In this document: positions 21,531 to 27,999 of the stretch, piece by piece
Layout of the letters: each line of letters opens with the position of its first letter
How positions within the stretch are numbered: the first letter of the stretch is position 1
Assembly (NCBI GenBank): GCA_934574045.1
Contig: CAKTMK010000033.1
Span: 1 to 27,999, forward strand
Direction: 5' to 3'
Origin: an uncultured Oscillibacter sp.
GTDB lineage: Bacteria > Bacillota > Clostridia > Oscillospirales > Oscillospiraceae
DNA length: 27,999 nt
The notes under the pieces: model-generated
The model's database searches: none
What the model was told of the DNA's origin: nothing
The model's input: only the letters and a program-made list of their open reading frames with translations
Made by a program: the position numbers and the translations under genes

Positions 21531-21884
21531 TTATTCAAACGCATTTTCCAGATATTCCACCCGCAGGGCGCCCTGCTCCTCGTAGACCTCGGCCACATCG
21601 AACCGGGCAGGCTCGTCCAGCTCCCGGACGCTCATGTACAGCGCGGCGGCCCTGCGCAGTCGCTCCTGCTTGCGCCCGTCCACATACTCCCGCGGAAGCC
21701 CCACGGTCAGGTTGCCCCGCAGCTTGACCTCCACAAAGCAGAGAAGCCCCGTCCGGTCCCGGGCGATCAGGTCAAGCTCGCCGAACCGGCAGCGCCACTG
21801 GCTGGCCAGCAGCGTATAGCCCCGTTGGCGCAGCCAGCGGGCCGCCGCCGCCTCGCCCCGGTTCCCGGCGCTCCGGGCCGTCAT
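21531..21884 (-). CDS. yraN: YraN/UPF0102 family nuclease-fold protein
   Basis: A small protein of 117 residues with an endonuclease-like core resembling Holliday-junction resolvases. GNRGE (7-11) is followed by the nuclease-type motif GELDLIARD (E36, D38) and FVEVK (E52, K54). The precise role is not established; the family often lies next to rnhB, as here. The ATG at 21884 overlaps the rnhB stop as ATGA and has GGGAGCGG in front; an earlier ATG at 21899 lies inside rnhB. The 4-nt overlap implies translational coupling with rnhB. Confidence 0.9.
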   Translation of the reverse strand: MTARSAGNRGEAAAARWLRQRGYTLLASQWRCRFGELDLIARDRTGLLCFVEVKLRGNLTVGLPREYVDGRKQERLRRAAALYMSVRELDEPARFDVAEVYEEQGALRVEYLENAFE

Positions 21885-22513
21885 GTCCGCCGCTCCCATT
21901 TTTTCAGGAAGCTGCGCCGGTGGGCCGGACAGGGGCCGTACCGGTCCAGCATTTCATAGTGGAGCTTCGTGCCGTAGCCCTTGTGCTTTGCGAACTGATA
22001 CTGGGGGTACGCCGCGTCCAGCGTCCCGCACACGAACCGGTCCCGGCTCACCTTCGCCAGAATGGACGCCGCCGCGATGGACGCGCTCTTCCCGTCTCCG
22101 CCCACCACGGTCTCGTGGGGCGTCCGGACGGCGAACAGGCTCCCGTGGTCCCGGTCTCCGTCGATGAGCGCCATGTCCGGCGGCTCCGGCAGCCCGTCGA
22201 TGGCAAGCTGCATGGCCTTCATGCGGGCGTTGAGGATGTCGATGCGGTCGATCTCCTCCGCCTCCACCCACGCCACGCTGTACGCCTCCGCCTCGGCGCA
22301 GATCCGGTCGAACAGCGCCTCCCGGCGCTTGGGGGACAGCTTTTTGGAGTCGTTCAGCCCCTCCAGCACCAGTCCCGGCGGCAGGATCACCGCCGCCGCG
22401 TACACCGGCCCGGCCAGCGGTCCGGCCCCGGCCTCGTCCACGCCGCACACCCGCCGGTATCCGGCGGAAAAGCACCGCTCCTCGATGCTCCACGGATGCT
22501 CCAGCTCAGGCAT
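21881..22513 (-). CDS. rnhB: Ribonuclease HII
   Basis: Cleaves RNA in RNA-DNA hybrids and starts removal of single ribonucleotides from DNA. 210 residues. By alignment to the family the acidic catalytic residues are D26, E27, D118 and D140, seen in VDEAG, LIDGD and VGGDGKS; LNDSKKLS and SIAAASILAKVSRD are typical. The conserved GRG motif that reads the ribonucleotide junction is GAG here (29-31, codons GGG GCC GGA), so the central arginine is alanine. The ATG at 22513 follows GGAGG and overlaps rbgA by 8 bp. The order rplS-lepB-rbgA-rnhB is common in Firmicutes. Confidence 0.94.
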   Translation of the reverse strand: MPELEHPWSIEERCFSAGYRRVCGVDEAGAGPLAGPVYAAAVILPPGLVLEGLNDSKKLSPKRREALFDRICAEAEAYSVAWVEAEEIDRIDILNARMKAMQLAIDGLPEPPDMALIDGDRDHGSLFAVRTPHETVVGGDGKSASIAAASILAKVSRDRFVCGTLDAAYPQYQFAKHKGYGTKLHYEMLDRYGPCPAHRRSFLKKWERRT

Positions 22514-23387
22514 GGTCCGCCTCCTCCGGCGTCTCCAGCGAGAAGCGGCCCAGCTTTCCGCCCCGGAACTCGTCCAGCAGGATCTTGGCCATCCGCTCCG
22601 TGTCGATCTCGCCGCCCCGCATCACAAAGCCCCGGTTCTTCCCCGCCTTTTGCAGCAGGTCGTACCCGGAGTCCTCCGGTCCCGGCTCCAGCTTATACCG
22701 GGCGGTCAGCGCCGCAGGGTAGTGGGCGGCGAGATACGCCATCAGATTACAGGCAAGGCCCTCGATGTCCATGACCTCGTCCCGCACCGCGCCGGTGAAC
22801 GCCAGATTCAGCCCCACGCTCTGATCCTCGAACTTGGGCCACAGGATGCCCGGCGTGTCCAGAAGCTCCAGCTCCCGGTCCACCGGCACCCACTGCTTGG
22901 CCCGGGTGACGCCGGGACGGTCCTCCGTCTTGGCCGTTTTCCGTCCGGCGATGCGGTTGATGAAGGTGGACTTTCCCACGTTGGGGACCCCCAGCACCAT
23001 CACCCGGACGGTCCGCCCGGCCTGCCCCTTTTCCGCGTAGGCCCGCAGCTTGTCCGCCAGCAGCGTCCGCACCGCGGCGGAGAACCGCTCCACGCCGCCG
23101 CCGTCCTTCGCGCTGCACTCCAGCACCGCGCAGCCCCGGTCCCGGAAGTACGCGGCCCACCGCTTCGTCACGGCGGGGTCCGCCTGATCCGCCCGGTTGA
23201 GTACCACCAGCCGGGGCTTCCCCGCCGTCAGCTCGTCCACGTCCGGGTTGCGGCTGGAGACGGGGATGCGGGCGTCCAGCAGCTCGCACACCGCGTCCAC
23301 GTTCTTCAGCTGCTCGGCGATCATCCGCCGGGTCTTGGTCATGTGGCCCGGATACCACTGGATCTTCATGTCCTGTCCGTTGTCCAC
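22506..23387 (-). CDS. rbgA: Ribosome biogenesis GTPase RbgA (YlqF)
   Basis: A circularly permuted GTPase needed for late 50S subunit assembly. The 293 residues start with the diagnostic IQWYPGHMTKTRRMI. The GTPase motifs appear in permuted order: G4 NRAD (64-67), G5-like SAKDG, then G1 GVPNVGKS (133-140), G2 RPGVTRAKQW and G3 DTPG (177-180), followed by an ANTAR-like helical C-terminal domain. G4 is NRAD instead of NKxD. The start is GTG at 23387, 9 nt after AGGAGG; an in-frame ATG at 23369 is the alternative. It lies 25 nt after lepB and overlaps rnhB by 8 bp. Confidence 0.94.
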   Translation of the reverse strand: MDNGQDMKIQWYPGHMTKTRRMIAEQLKNVDAVCELLDARIPVSSRNPDVDELTAGKPRLVVLNRADQADPAVTKRWAAYFRDRGCAVLECSAKDGGGVERFSAAVRTLLADKLRAYAEKGQAGRTVRVMVLGVPNVGKSTFINRIAGRKTAKTEDRPGVTRAKQWVPVDRELELLDTPGILWPKFEDQSVGLNLAFTGAVRDEVMDIEGLACNLMAYLAAHYPAALTARYKLEPGPEDSGYDLLQKAGKNRGFVMRGGEIDTERMAKILLDEFRGGKLGRFSLETPEEADHA

Positions 23388-23412
23388 GCGCAGTTTCCTC
23401 CTTGCTCCGCCG

Positions 23413-24012
23413 TCAGCGGATGGCTCCGATGCGGGACAGGTCCCGCTTCCCGCCGGCCTGATCCGGCCCCGGGTACAGCAGGAACACCGCCCTGCCGATC
23501 ACATAGCCGGTATCCACCGTCCCAAGGCGGGCGTCCCGGCTGTCGTTGGAATGGTTGCGGTTGTCGCCCATCACGAAGATGGACCCCTCCGGCACGGTCA
23601 GCGGGAAGCGGGTCCCCTCCTCCCGGAAGGTCAGCTCATTGATATACGGCTCGTTGAGGAGCTTTCCGTCCACAAACACGGACCCGGTGGAAAAATCAAT
23701 GTCCACCGTCTGGCCCCCCACCGCGATCACGCGCTTGACGATCGGCTCATCCAGAAAGCTGTCCTTGCGCAGCACCACGATGTCGCCCGGGCGGTACGCT
23801 CCCGCCAGCAGCCCCGCCGTCACGGCAAGGCGGTCGCCGTTTTGCAGCGTGGGGACCATGGAATGCCCGTCCACGCCGATCATTCGGACGGCGAAGGTGA
23901 ACACCAGCACCACCGCCGTCACGGCGGACACCAGCGCCCGCACCCATTCGTACAGCTCCCGGCCCGCCGCCTGCGCGCCGTCCGCTTCGATCTTTTCCGC
24001 ACTCGTCTCCAT
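23413..24012 (-). CDS. lepB: Signal peptidase I
   Basis: A membrane-bound enzyme that removes signal peptides from secreted proteins. 199 residues with one N-terminal membrane segment (about 24-42), the catalytic serine S51 in GHSMVPTL, the general base K93 in IVKRVIAVGG, and the later box MGDNRNHSNDSRD. The layout is that of Gram-positive SipS-type peptidases. The ATG at 24012 has only a modest ribosome site (GGGTGAG). It heads the lepB-rbgA-rnhB-yraN-thrC-metallophosphoesterase run, with a promoter at 24098-24126. Confidence 0.95.
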   Translation of the reverse strand: METSAEKIEADGAQAAGRELYEWVRALVSAVTAVVLVFTFAVRMIGVDGHSMVPTLQNGDRLAVTAGLLAGAYRPGDIVVLRKDSFLDEPIVKRVIAVGGQTVDIDFSTGSVFVDGKLLNEPYINELTFREEGTRFPLTVPEGSIFVMGDNRNHSNDSRDARLGTVDTGYVIGRAVFLLYPGPDQAGGKRDLSRIGAIR

Positions 24013-24097
24013 CCGCTCACCCGTCCGGCTCCGTTTTCCGTCCGCCGCGCGGCCCCGCCGGTCTCCGGCCCGGACTGCGCGGTTTTACCATCGTATT

Positions 24098-24126
24098 AGT
24101 ATACCAAACGGAAGCGGAAAGAACAA
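24098..24126 (-). promoter_or_regulatory. lepB operon promoter
   Basis: On the minus strand -10 TATACT (24098-24103) with an extended TGG in front, a 17-bp spacer and a weak -35 TTGTTC (24121-24126). Transcription would start near 24091, about 80 nt before the lepB ATG. Confidence 0.75.
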
Positions 24127-24283
24127 GCCGCCGCAGCATGATTTTTCCCGATAAAAAGCGGAAGCCCCCGGCCGCGTTTCCGCAGCGCGGTGCGTTTGCG
24201 CCGCGGCCCGCCTGCCTTGCCCGTCCGCCTGCGCACCGCCGCCGAGGAAAGTCCGCGGTCCGTGCCTGCGCGCAGGCCCGAAC
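24127..24283. other. GC-rich spacer between the rplS terminator and the lepB promoter
   Basis: The gap between lepB and rplS is 311 bp in all. Apart from the lepB promoter and the rplS terminator it is GC-rich DNA with no convincing gene, ribosome site or folded RNA. Confidence 0.5.
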
Positions 24284-24315
24284 AACGAAAAAAGGGAGGC
24301 TTTCGCCTCCCTTTT
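24284..24315 (-). terminator. rplS terminator
   Basis: An 11-bp perfect stem (24290-24300 with 24305-24315) is closed by a GAAA tetraloop on the minus strand and followed by TTTCGTTG, 8 nt after the rplS stop. It separates rplS from lepB. Confidence 0.9.
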
Positions 24316-24323
24316 GCTGCGGA

Positions 24324-24665
24324 TCAAAGCTTTTCCTTGACCTTGGCGCCCTTGCCCACGCGGTCGCGCAGGTAATAGAGCTTCGCGCGGCGGACCTTAC
24401 CGCTGCGGGCGACCTCCACCTTGTCGATAGAGGGGGAATGAACGGGGAATACCTTCTCCACGCCCACGCCGTAAGAGATGCGGCGGACGGTGATGGTCTC
24501 CTCGATGCCGCCGTGCTTCTTGGCGATGACGGTGCCCTCGAAGACCTGAATACGCTCGCGGGAGCCTTCCTTGACCTTCACATGAACGCGGACGGTGTCG
24601 CCCACCTTCACCTGAGGGATTTCGCGCGCCAGCGCTTCCTTGTTCAGTTCCTTGATGAGATCCAT
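24324..24665 (-). CDS. rplS: 50S ribosomal protein L19
   Basis: A structural protein of the large subunit at the 30S-50S interface. 113 residues, normal length, with the family landmarks VGDTVRVHVKVKEGSRERIQ, FEGTVIAKKHGG, TVRRISYGVGVEKVFPVHSP and KLYYLRDRVGKGAKVKEKL. The ATG at 24665 follows TAGGAGG. It is monocistronic, with its own promoter and a strong terminator. The 85-nt leader may carry autoregulatory structure. Confidence 0.98.
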   Translation of the reverse strand: MDLIKELNKEALAREIPQVKVGDTVRVHVKVKEGSRERIQVFEGTVIAKKHGGIEETITVRRISYGVGVEKVFPVHSPSIDKVEVARSGKVRRAKLYYLRDRVGKGAKVKEKL

Positions 24666-24750
24666 GGATGTTTCCTCCTAAATTATAGGCGTTCATGCCG
24701 GTCTGATGCGCGGGATCTTCCCGTGCGCGGCAGAGGACCGCCCTTTATAG
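24666..24750 (-). promoter_or_regulatory. rplS 5' leader, possible L19 leader RNA
   Basis: The leader of about 85 nt can form two small hairpins, one around GGCGGTCC and one with CGGGA/TCCCG flanked by GCGC-type pairs, before the ribosome site TAGGAGG. L19 leader RNAs are known upstream of rplS in Firmicutes. I cannot confirm that this one matches the family. Confidence 0.35.
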
Positions 24751-24757
24751 CCTGAAT

Positions 24758-24786
24758 AGGATATCACATTTCTCCCCGGAATGCAA
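24758..24786 (-). promoter_or_regulatory. rplS promoter
   Basis: On the minus strand -10 TATCCT (24758-24763) preceded by an extended TGA, a 17-bp spacer and -35 TTGCAT (24781-24786). The start is predicted near 24751. Confidence 0.75.
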
Positions 24787-24830
24787 GCATTTTCTTCCGT
24801 CCGGGCCGGAAAACGCGGAATTGCGCCGCC

Positions 24831-26333
24831 TTACTTATCCAGCGGCTTCATGGTGGGGAACAGGATCACGTCCCGGATGGTGTCCGCGCCGGTAAAGAGC
24901 ATCACCGCGCGGTCGATGCCCATGCCCATGCCGCCGGTGGGCGGCATACCGTATTCCAGCGCGTTGAGGAAATCCTCGTCCAGCATCTCCGTCTCGTCGT
25001 CGCCCCGCTCCCGCTGCTCCACCTGCTTTTCAAAGCGGCGGCGCTGGTCAATGGGGTCGTTCAGCTCGGAATAGGCGTTGCCCATTTCGCTGCGGCAGAT
25101 GAAGAACTCGAACCGCTCCGTCAGCCGGGGGTCCGCCGGACTGCGCTTGGTCAGCGGGGACACCTCCACCGGGTACATGGTGATGAAGGTCGGCTGCACC
25201 AGATGCTCCTCCACCCTCTGGTCGAAGCAGGCGTACAGCGCGTTGCCCCACGTCTTTTCCGCAGCCTCCGCCAGCTCCACGCCCTTGGCCTTGGCGGCGG
25301 CCACGGCCTCGGCGTCGTCCGTGATGGCGTCAAAGTCGATGCCCACGTACTTCTTCACGGCCTCCACCATGGTCAGGCGGGGCCAGCCGGGAGTCAGGTC
25401 GATCTTCTCTCCCTGCCACTCCACCTCATAGGTGCCCAGATACTTCTGAGCAAAGGTGGTGTACACGCCCTCGGCAATATCCATCATGGTGTGGAAGTCC
25501 GCATAGGCCTGATACAGCTCCACGGTGGTGAATTCCGGGTTGTGCTTGGGGTCCATGCCCTCGTTGCGGAAGATGCGCCCGATCTCATACACCCGGTCCA
25601 TGCCGCCCACGATCAGCCGCTTGAGCGGAAGCTCCGTGGCGATGCGCATATACATGTCGATGTCCAGCGTGTTGTGGTGGGTGATGAACGGGCGGGCGGC
25701 CGCGCCGCCGGCGATGGTGTTGAGAACGGGAGTCTCCACCTCGATATAGCCCATGTTGTCCAGATAGTCCCGCAGGTGCTTGATGAACTGGGAGCGGATG
25801 ACGAAGTTGTTCTTCACCTCCGGGTTCACCATCAGGTCCACGTACCGCTGGCGGTAGCGCAGCTCCTTGTCCTGAAGGCCGTGGAACTTCTCCGGCAGGG
25901 GCAGCAGGGACTTGCTCAGAAGAATGATGTTCTTCGCCCGGACGCTCATCTCGCCCCGCTGGGTGCGGAACACCTCGCCCTCGACGCCCACGATGTCGCC
26001 GATGTCGTACTTCTTGAACTTCTTATAGACTTCCTCGTCCATCTCGTCCTGACGGGCGTAAAGCTGGATGCGGCCGTCCCGGTCCTGCAGGTCGCAGAAG
26101 CTGACCTTGCCCATGCCGCGCTTGCTCATCAGGCGGCCCGCCACCTTTACGGCGCGGCCCTCCATGGCATCGAAATTCTCCCGGATCTGGCGGCTGGTGG
26201 CGTCCCAGTCGAACCGGGTGCGCTGGAACGGGTCCTCCCCCGCCGCCTGCATCGCCGCCAGCTTCTCCCGGCGGACGCGGGTCTGCTCGCTCAGATCCTG
26301 CTCGGGCTGCTGGTTCGTCTTCTGTTCAGACAT
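24831..26333 (-). CDS. lysS: Lysyl-tRNA synthetase, class II
   Basis: Charges tRNA-Lys with lysine. 500 residues. An OB-fold anticodon-binding domain (about 60-170, including VAGRLMSKRGMGKVSF) precedes a class II catalytic core with GGAAARPFITHHN, motif 2 FRNEGMDPKHNPEFT and motif 3 GMGMGIDRAVMLFTG near the C-terminus. The ATG at 26333 follows AAGGAG and lies 10 nt after greA, so the two are co-transcribed; the greA-lysS pair is common in bacteria. The first 30 residues are Gln- and Glu-rich and variable. No T-box leader is visible. Confidence 0.97.
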   Translation of the reverse strand: MSEQKTNQQPEQDLSEQTRVRREKLAAMQAAGEDPFQRTRFDWDATSRQIRENFDAMEGRAVKVAGRLMSKRGMGKVSFCDLQDRDGRIQLYARQDEMDEEVYKKFKKYDIGDIVGVEGEVFRTQRGEMSVRAKNIILLSKSLLPLPEKFHGLQDKELRYRQRYVDLMVNPEVKNNFVIRSQFIKHLRDYLDNMGYIEVETPVLNTIAGGAAARPFITHHNTLDIDMYMRIATELPLKRLIVGGMDRVYEIGRIFRNEGMDPKHNPEFTTVELYQAYADFHTMMDIAEGVYTTFAQKYLGTYEVEWQGEKIDLTPGWPRLTMVEAVKKYVGIDFDAITDDAEAVAAAKAKGVELAEAAEKTWGNALYACFDQRVEEHLVQPTFITMYPVEVSPLTKRSPADPRLTERFEFFICRSEMGNAYSELNDPIDQRRRFEKQVEQRERGDDETEMLDEDFLNALEYGMPPTGGMGMGIDRAVMLFTGADTIRDVILFPTMKPLDK

Positions 26334-26343
26334 ATCGTTCTCC

Positions 26344-26820
26344 TTACCGCTCGATCTTCTTGACCACATAGGTGATCTCACCGCTGGGGGCCTCCACCGT
26401 GACGGTCTGGCCCTCTTTCGCGCCCATCAGAGCCTTTCCGAAGGGGGACTCCTCGGAAATGATGCCGTTCATGGGGTCGGACTCCTGAGAGCCGACGATC
26501 TTGTACGCCTTGGGCAGCACGTTGCCCTGCGCGTCCGCCACCGTGACCTTGCAGCCGATGGTCACCGTGTCGTTGTCCGCCGCGCTCTCGTCCACAACCA
26601 CGGCGTGCTGCAGGACCTCCTCCAGCTCCGCGATGCGGGAGTAGAGCTTGCCCTGCTCGTTTTTCGCCTCGTCATACTCGCTGTTCTCGCTCAGATCGCC
26701 GAAGCCGCGGGCGATCTTGATCTGCTCGGCCACCTCGTCGCTACGGGTGGTCTTGAGATAGTTCAGCTCGTCCTGCAGCTCGTCCAGACGGGTCTGACTC
26801 ATTCTGTATTCGTTGCTCAT
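26344..26820 (-). CDS. greA: Transcription elongation factor GreA
   Basis: Rescues backtracked RNA polymerase by stimulating cleavage of the transcript. 158 residues: an N-terminal coiled coil with the acidic tip GDLSENSEYDEAK (41-53, D42 and E45 at the tip) and a C-terminal FKBP-like domain that contacts the polymerase. The ATG at 26820 lies 8 nt after AAAGGA; a longer in-frame reading to 26922 would start inside the promoter. It is the first gene of the greA-lysS operon. Confidence 0.97.
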   Translation of the reverse strand: MSNEYRMSQTRLDELQDELNYLKTTRSDEVAEQIKIARGFGDLSENSEYDEAKNEQGKLYSRIAELEEVLQHAVVVDESAADNDTVTIGCKVTVADAQGNVLPKAYKIVGSQESDPMNGIISEESPFGKALMGAKEGQTVTVEAPSGEITYVVKKIER

Positions 26821-26893
26821 CGGTCCATGTCCTTTCTGCTCCCTGAAATTCCCTATGGCGTCCATAGGCGGGACGGAATCATCATGACATTCT

Positions 26894-26922
26894 ATTGTAG
26901 AGTCTCCGGCGGGCAATGTCAA
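26894..26922 (-). promoter_or_regulatory. greA-lysS promoter
   Basis: On the minus strand -35 TTGACA (26917-26922, perfect), a 17-bp spacer and -10 TACAAT (26894-26899, five of six). This is the best promoter match in the window. The leader is about 65 nt. Confidence 0.92.
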
Positions 26923-26930
26923 GCCGCTTT

Positions 26931-26965
26931 GCGGGGACTGCCGGGATGCTCCCGGCGGTCCCCGC
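26931..26965 (-). other. Strong hairpin between leuS and the greA promoter
   Basis: An 8-bp outer stem (26931-26938 with 26958-26965) and a 7-bp inner stem (26940-26946 with 26950-26956) with one mismatch and a 3-nt loop. On the minus strand, AAAGCGG follows instead of a U-tract; on the plus strand GTTTTCC follows. It may end leuS transcripts inefficiently or insulate the greA promoter. Confidence 0.5.
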
Positions 26966-26991
26966 GTTTTCCGGTGCGCGCGCAGGCCGCT

Positions 26992-27999
26992 TTACTGCGG
27001 CTTGACGATCAGGTTGATGAGACGGTTTTTGACGTAGATCGTCTTGACGATCTGCATCCCCGCCGTGGCCTTGGCCACCTTGTCCACCGCCAGTGCGGCT
27101 TCCCGGACGGTCTGCTCGTCGCTGTCCGCGGGCAGGACCACGGTGCCCTTCAGCTTGCCGCCCACCTGAACGGCCATCTCCACGGTGGACGCGGCGGTCT
27201 TGGCCTCGTCGAACGCGGGCCACGGATTCTGGCAGGCCATCTTGCCGGTCATCTTGGCAAAGCCCAGATCCTCCCACAGCTCCTCTACGATGTGGGGCGC
27301 GAAGGGAGAGAGCAGCAGCAGCAGGTACTTCAGGTCGCCCCGGCTGACGCCGTTGGCGTAGAACTCGTTGACCATGGTCATCATGGCGGAGATGGCGGTG
27401 TTCATCTTCAGCTCGTCGATGTCCTCGGTCACCTTCTTGATGGTCCGGTGGATCACCGCCTCGTTGGCGGGAGTGACCTCATAGCTCTCCGACGCGGACT
27501 CGGCCAGATTCCACACGCGGTCGAGGAAGCGCTTGGAGCCCTTCACCGCCTCGTTGGACCAGGTGACGGCCTTTTCAAAGTCGCCGATGAACATGATGTG
27601 CAGGCGCATGGTGTCCGCGCCGTACTGATCGACGATGTCGTTGGGGTTGACCACGTTGCCGCGGGACTTGGACATCTTTTCGCCGCCCTCGCCCAGGATC
27701 ATGCCGTGGCTGGTGCGCTTCTGATACGGCTCCTTGGTGGGGACCACGCCGATGTCGTAGAGGAACTTGTGCCAGAACCGGGAGTAGAGCAGATGGAGCG
27801 TGGTGTGCTCCATGCCGCCGTTGTACCAGTCCACCGGGGACCAGTACTCCAGCGCCTCCTTGGAGGCCAGCGCCTTGTCGTTGTGGGGGTCCATATAGCG
27901 CAGGAAATACCAGCTCGAGCCGGCCCACTGGGGCATGGTGTCCGTCTCCCGCTTGGCGGGGCCGCCGCAGCAGGGGCAGGTGGTGTTGACCCAGTCGGT
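26992..27999 (-). CDS. leuS: Leucyl-tRNA synthetase, C-terminal part (cut by window edge)
   Basis: Charges tRNA-Leu. Only the last 335 residues are inside the window; the Rossmann N-terminus and editing domain lie to the right. Visible are a Cys-rich zinc-type CPCCGGPA just inside the edge, RETDTMPQWAGSSWYFLRY, the class I signature KMSKS (27664-27678) within GEKMSKSRGN, the helical anticodon-binding domain and the C-terminal tRNA-contact domain ending in NLIVKPQ. The reading frame is continuous to the edge, so the ATG at 27936 is an internal methionine and not the start. Confidence 0.96.
   Translation of the reverse strand, partial: TDWVNTTCPCCGGPAKRETDTMPQWAGSSWYFLRYMDPHNDKALASKEALEYWSPVDWYNGGMEHTTLHLLYSRFWHKFLYDIGVVPTKEPYQKRTSHGMILGEGGEKMSKSRGNVVNPNDIVDQYGADTMRLHIMFIGDFEKAVTWSNEAVKGSKRFLDRVWNLAESASESYEVTPANEAVIHRTIKKVTEDIDELKMNTAISAMMTMVNEFYANGVSRGDLKYLLLLLSPFAPHIVEELWEDLGFAKMTGKMACQNPWPAFDEAKTAASTVEMAVQVGGKLKGTVVLPADSDEQTVREAALAVDKVAKATAGMQIVKTIYVKNRLINLIVKPQ

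Noticed and set aside
20289..21959. A 556-residue open frame opposite thrC and yraN
   Set aside because: Same antisense effect of high GC; the thrC and yraN motifs are clear on the minus strand.
24244..24254. GAGGAAAGTCC, the conserved 11-mer of RNase P RNA
   Set aside because: About 300 nt of further RNase P RNA would have to follow, but a terminator and rplS on the opposite strand begin within 50 nt and no partner segment is present; judged a chance match.
26818..26830. A three-codon ORF (ATG GAC CGA TGA) overlapping the greA start
   Set aside because: The ribosome site is too close to this ATG and well placed for greA; most likely coincidence.

Overview
The window looks like chromosomal DNA from a GC-rich member of the Firmicutes, most likely a gut clostridium of the Oscillospiraceae type. 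The support is the strong AGGAGG-type ribosome sites, the Firmicutes gene orders tig-clpP-clpX-lon-engB and rplS-lepB-rbgA-rnhB-yraN, a YjdF gene behind a probable yjdF riboswitch, and TTGACA/TATAAT-type promoters, several with an extended -10. Family-level placement is inference; the phylum is well supported.

Layout: (1) 1-1152: a tRNA-Thr(CGU) gene on the minus strand, a 58-nt degenerate copy of it upstream in the same transcript, its promoter, and then about 700 bp without a gene that holds a group of DnaA-box-like sites, an AT-rich stretch and an unexplained plus-strand terminator. (2) 1153-5975, minus strand: a polA-rimI-GNAT-tsaD operon (DNA repair polymerase, two acetyltransferases, t6A tRNA modification). 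(3) 6130-11869, plus strand: a complete branched-chain amino acid type ABC importer (binding protein, two permeases, two ATPases) followed by a cytidylate-kinase-like gene. Its leader carries a strong intrinsic terminator and a second structure that could mask the ribosome site. (4) 11919-19244, minus strand: protein quality control (tig, clpP, clpX, lon), the ribosome-assembly GTPase engB, and then the yjdF riboswitch and yjdF. (5) 19277-24126, minus strand: lepB-rbgA-rnhB-yraN-thrC-metallophosphoesterase, tightly packed and partly overlapping. (6) 24284-24786: rplS with its own promoter and terminator. (7) 24831-27999, minus strand: greA-lysS from a near-consensus promoter, then the 3' part of leuS running off the right edge.

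Most of the window is core housekeeping: translation, protein folding and degradation, tRNA modification and ribosome assembly. The liv cassette is the only transport module and the only protein-coding block on the plus strand. I see no phage, transposon, CRISPR, defence or secondary-metabolite system. The most interesting material is in RNA and non-coding DNA: the liv leader, the tRNA remnant, the DnaA-box region with its orphan terminator, the yjdF riboswitch, and a long hairpin between tig and clpP. Protein oddities are a histone-like repeated tail on trigger factor and a GAG in place of the GRG motif of RNase HII.
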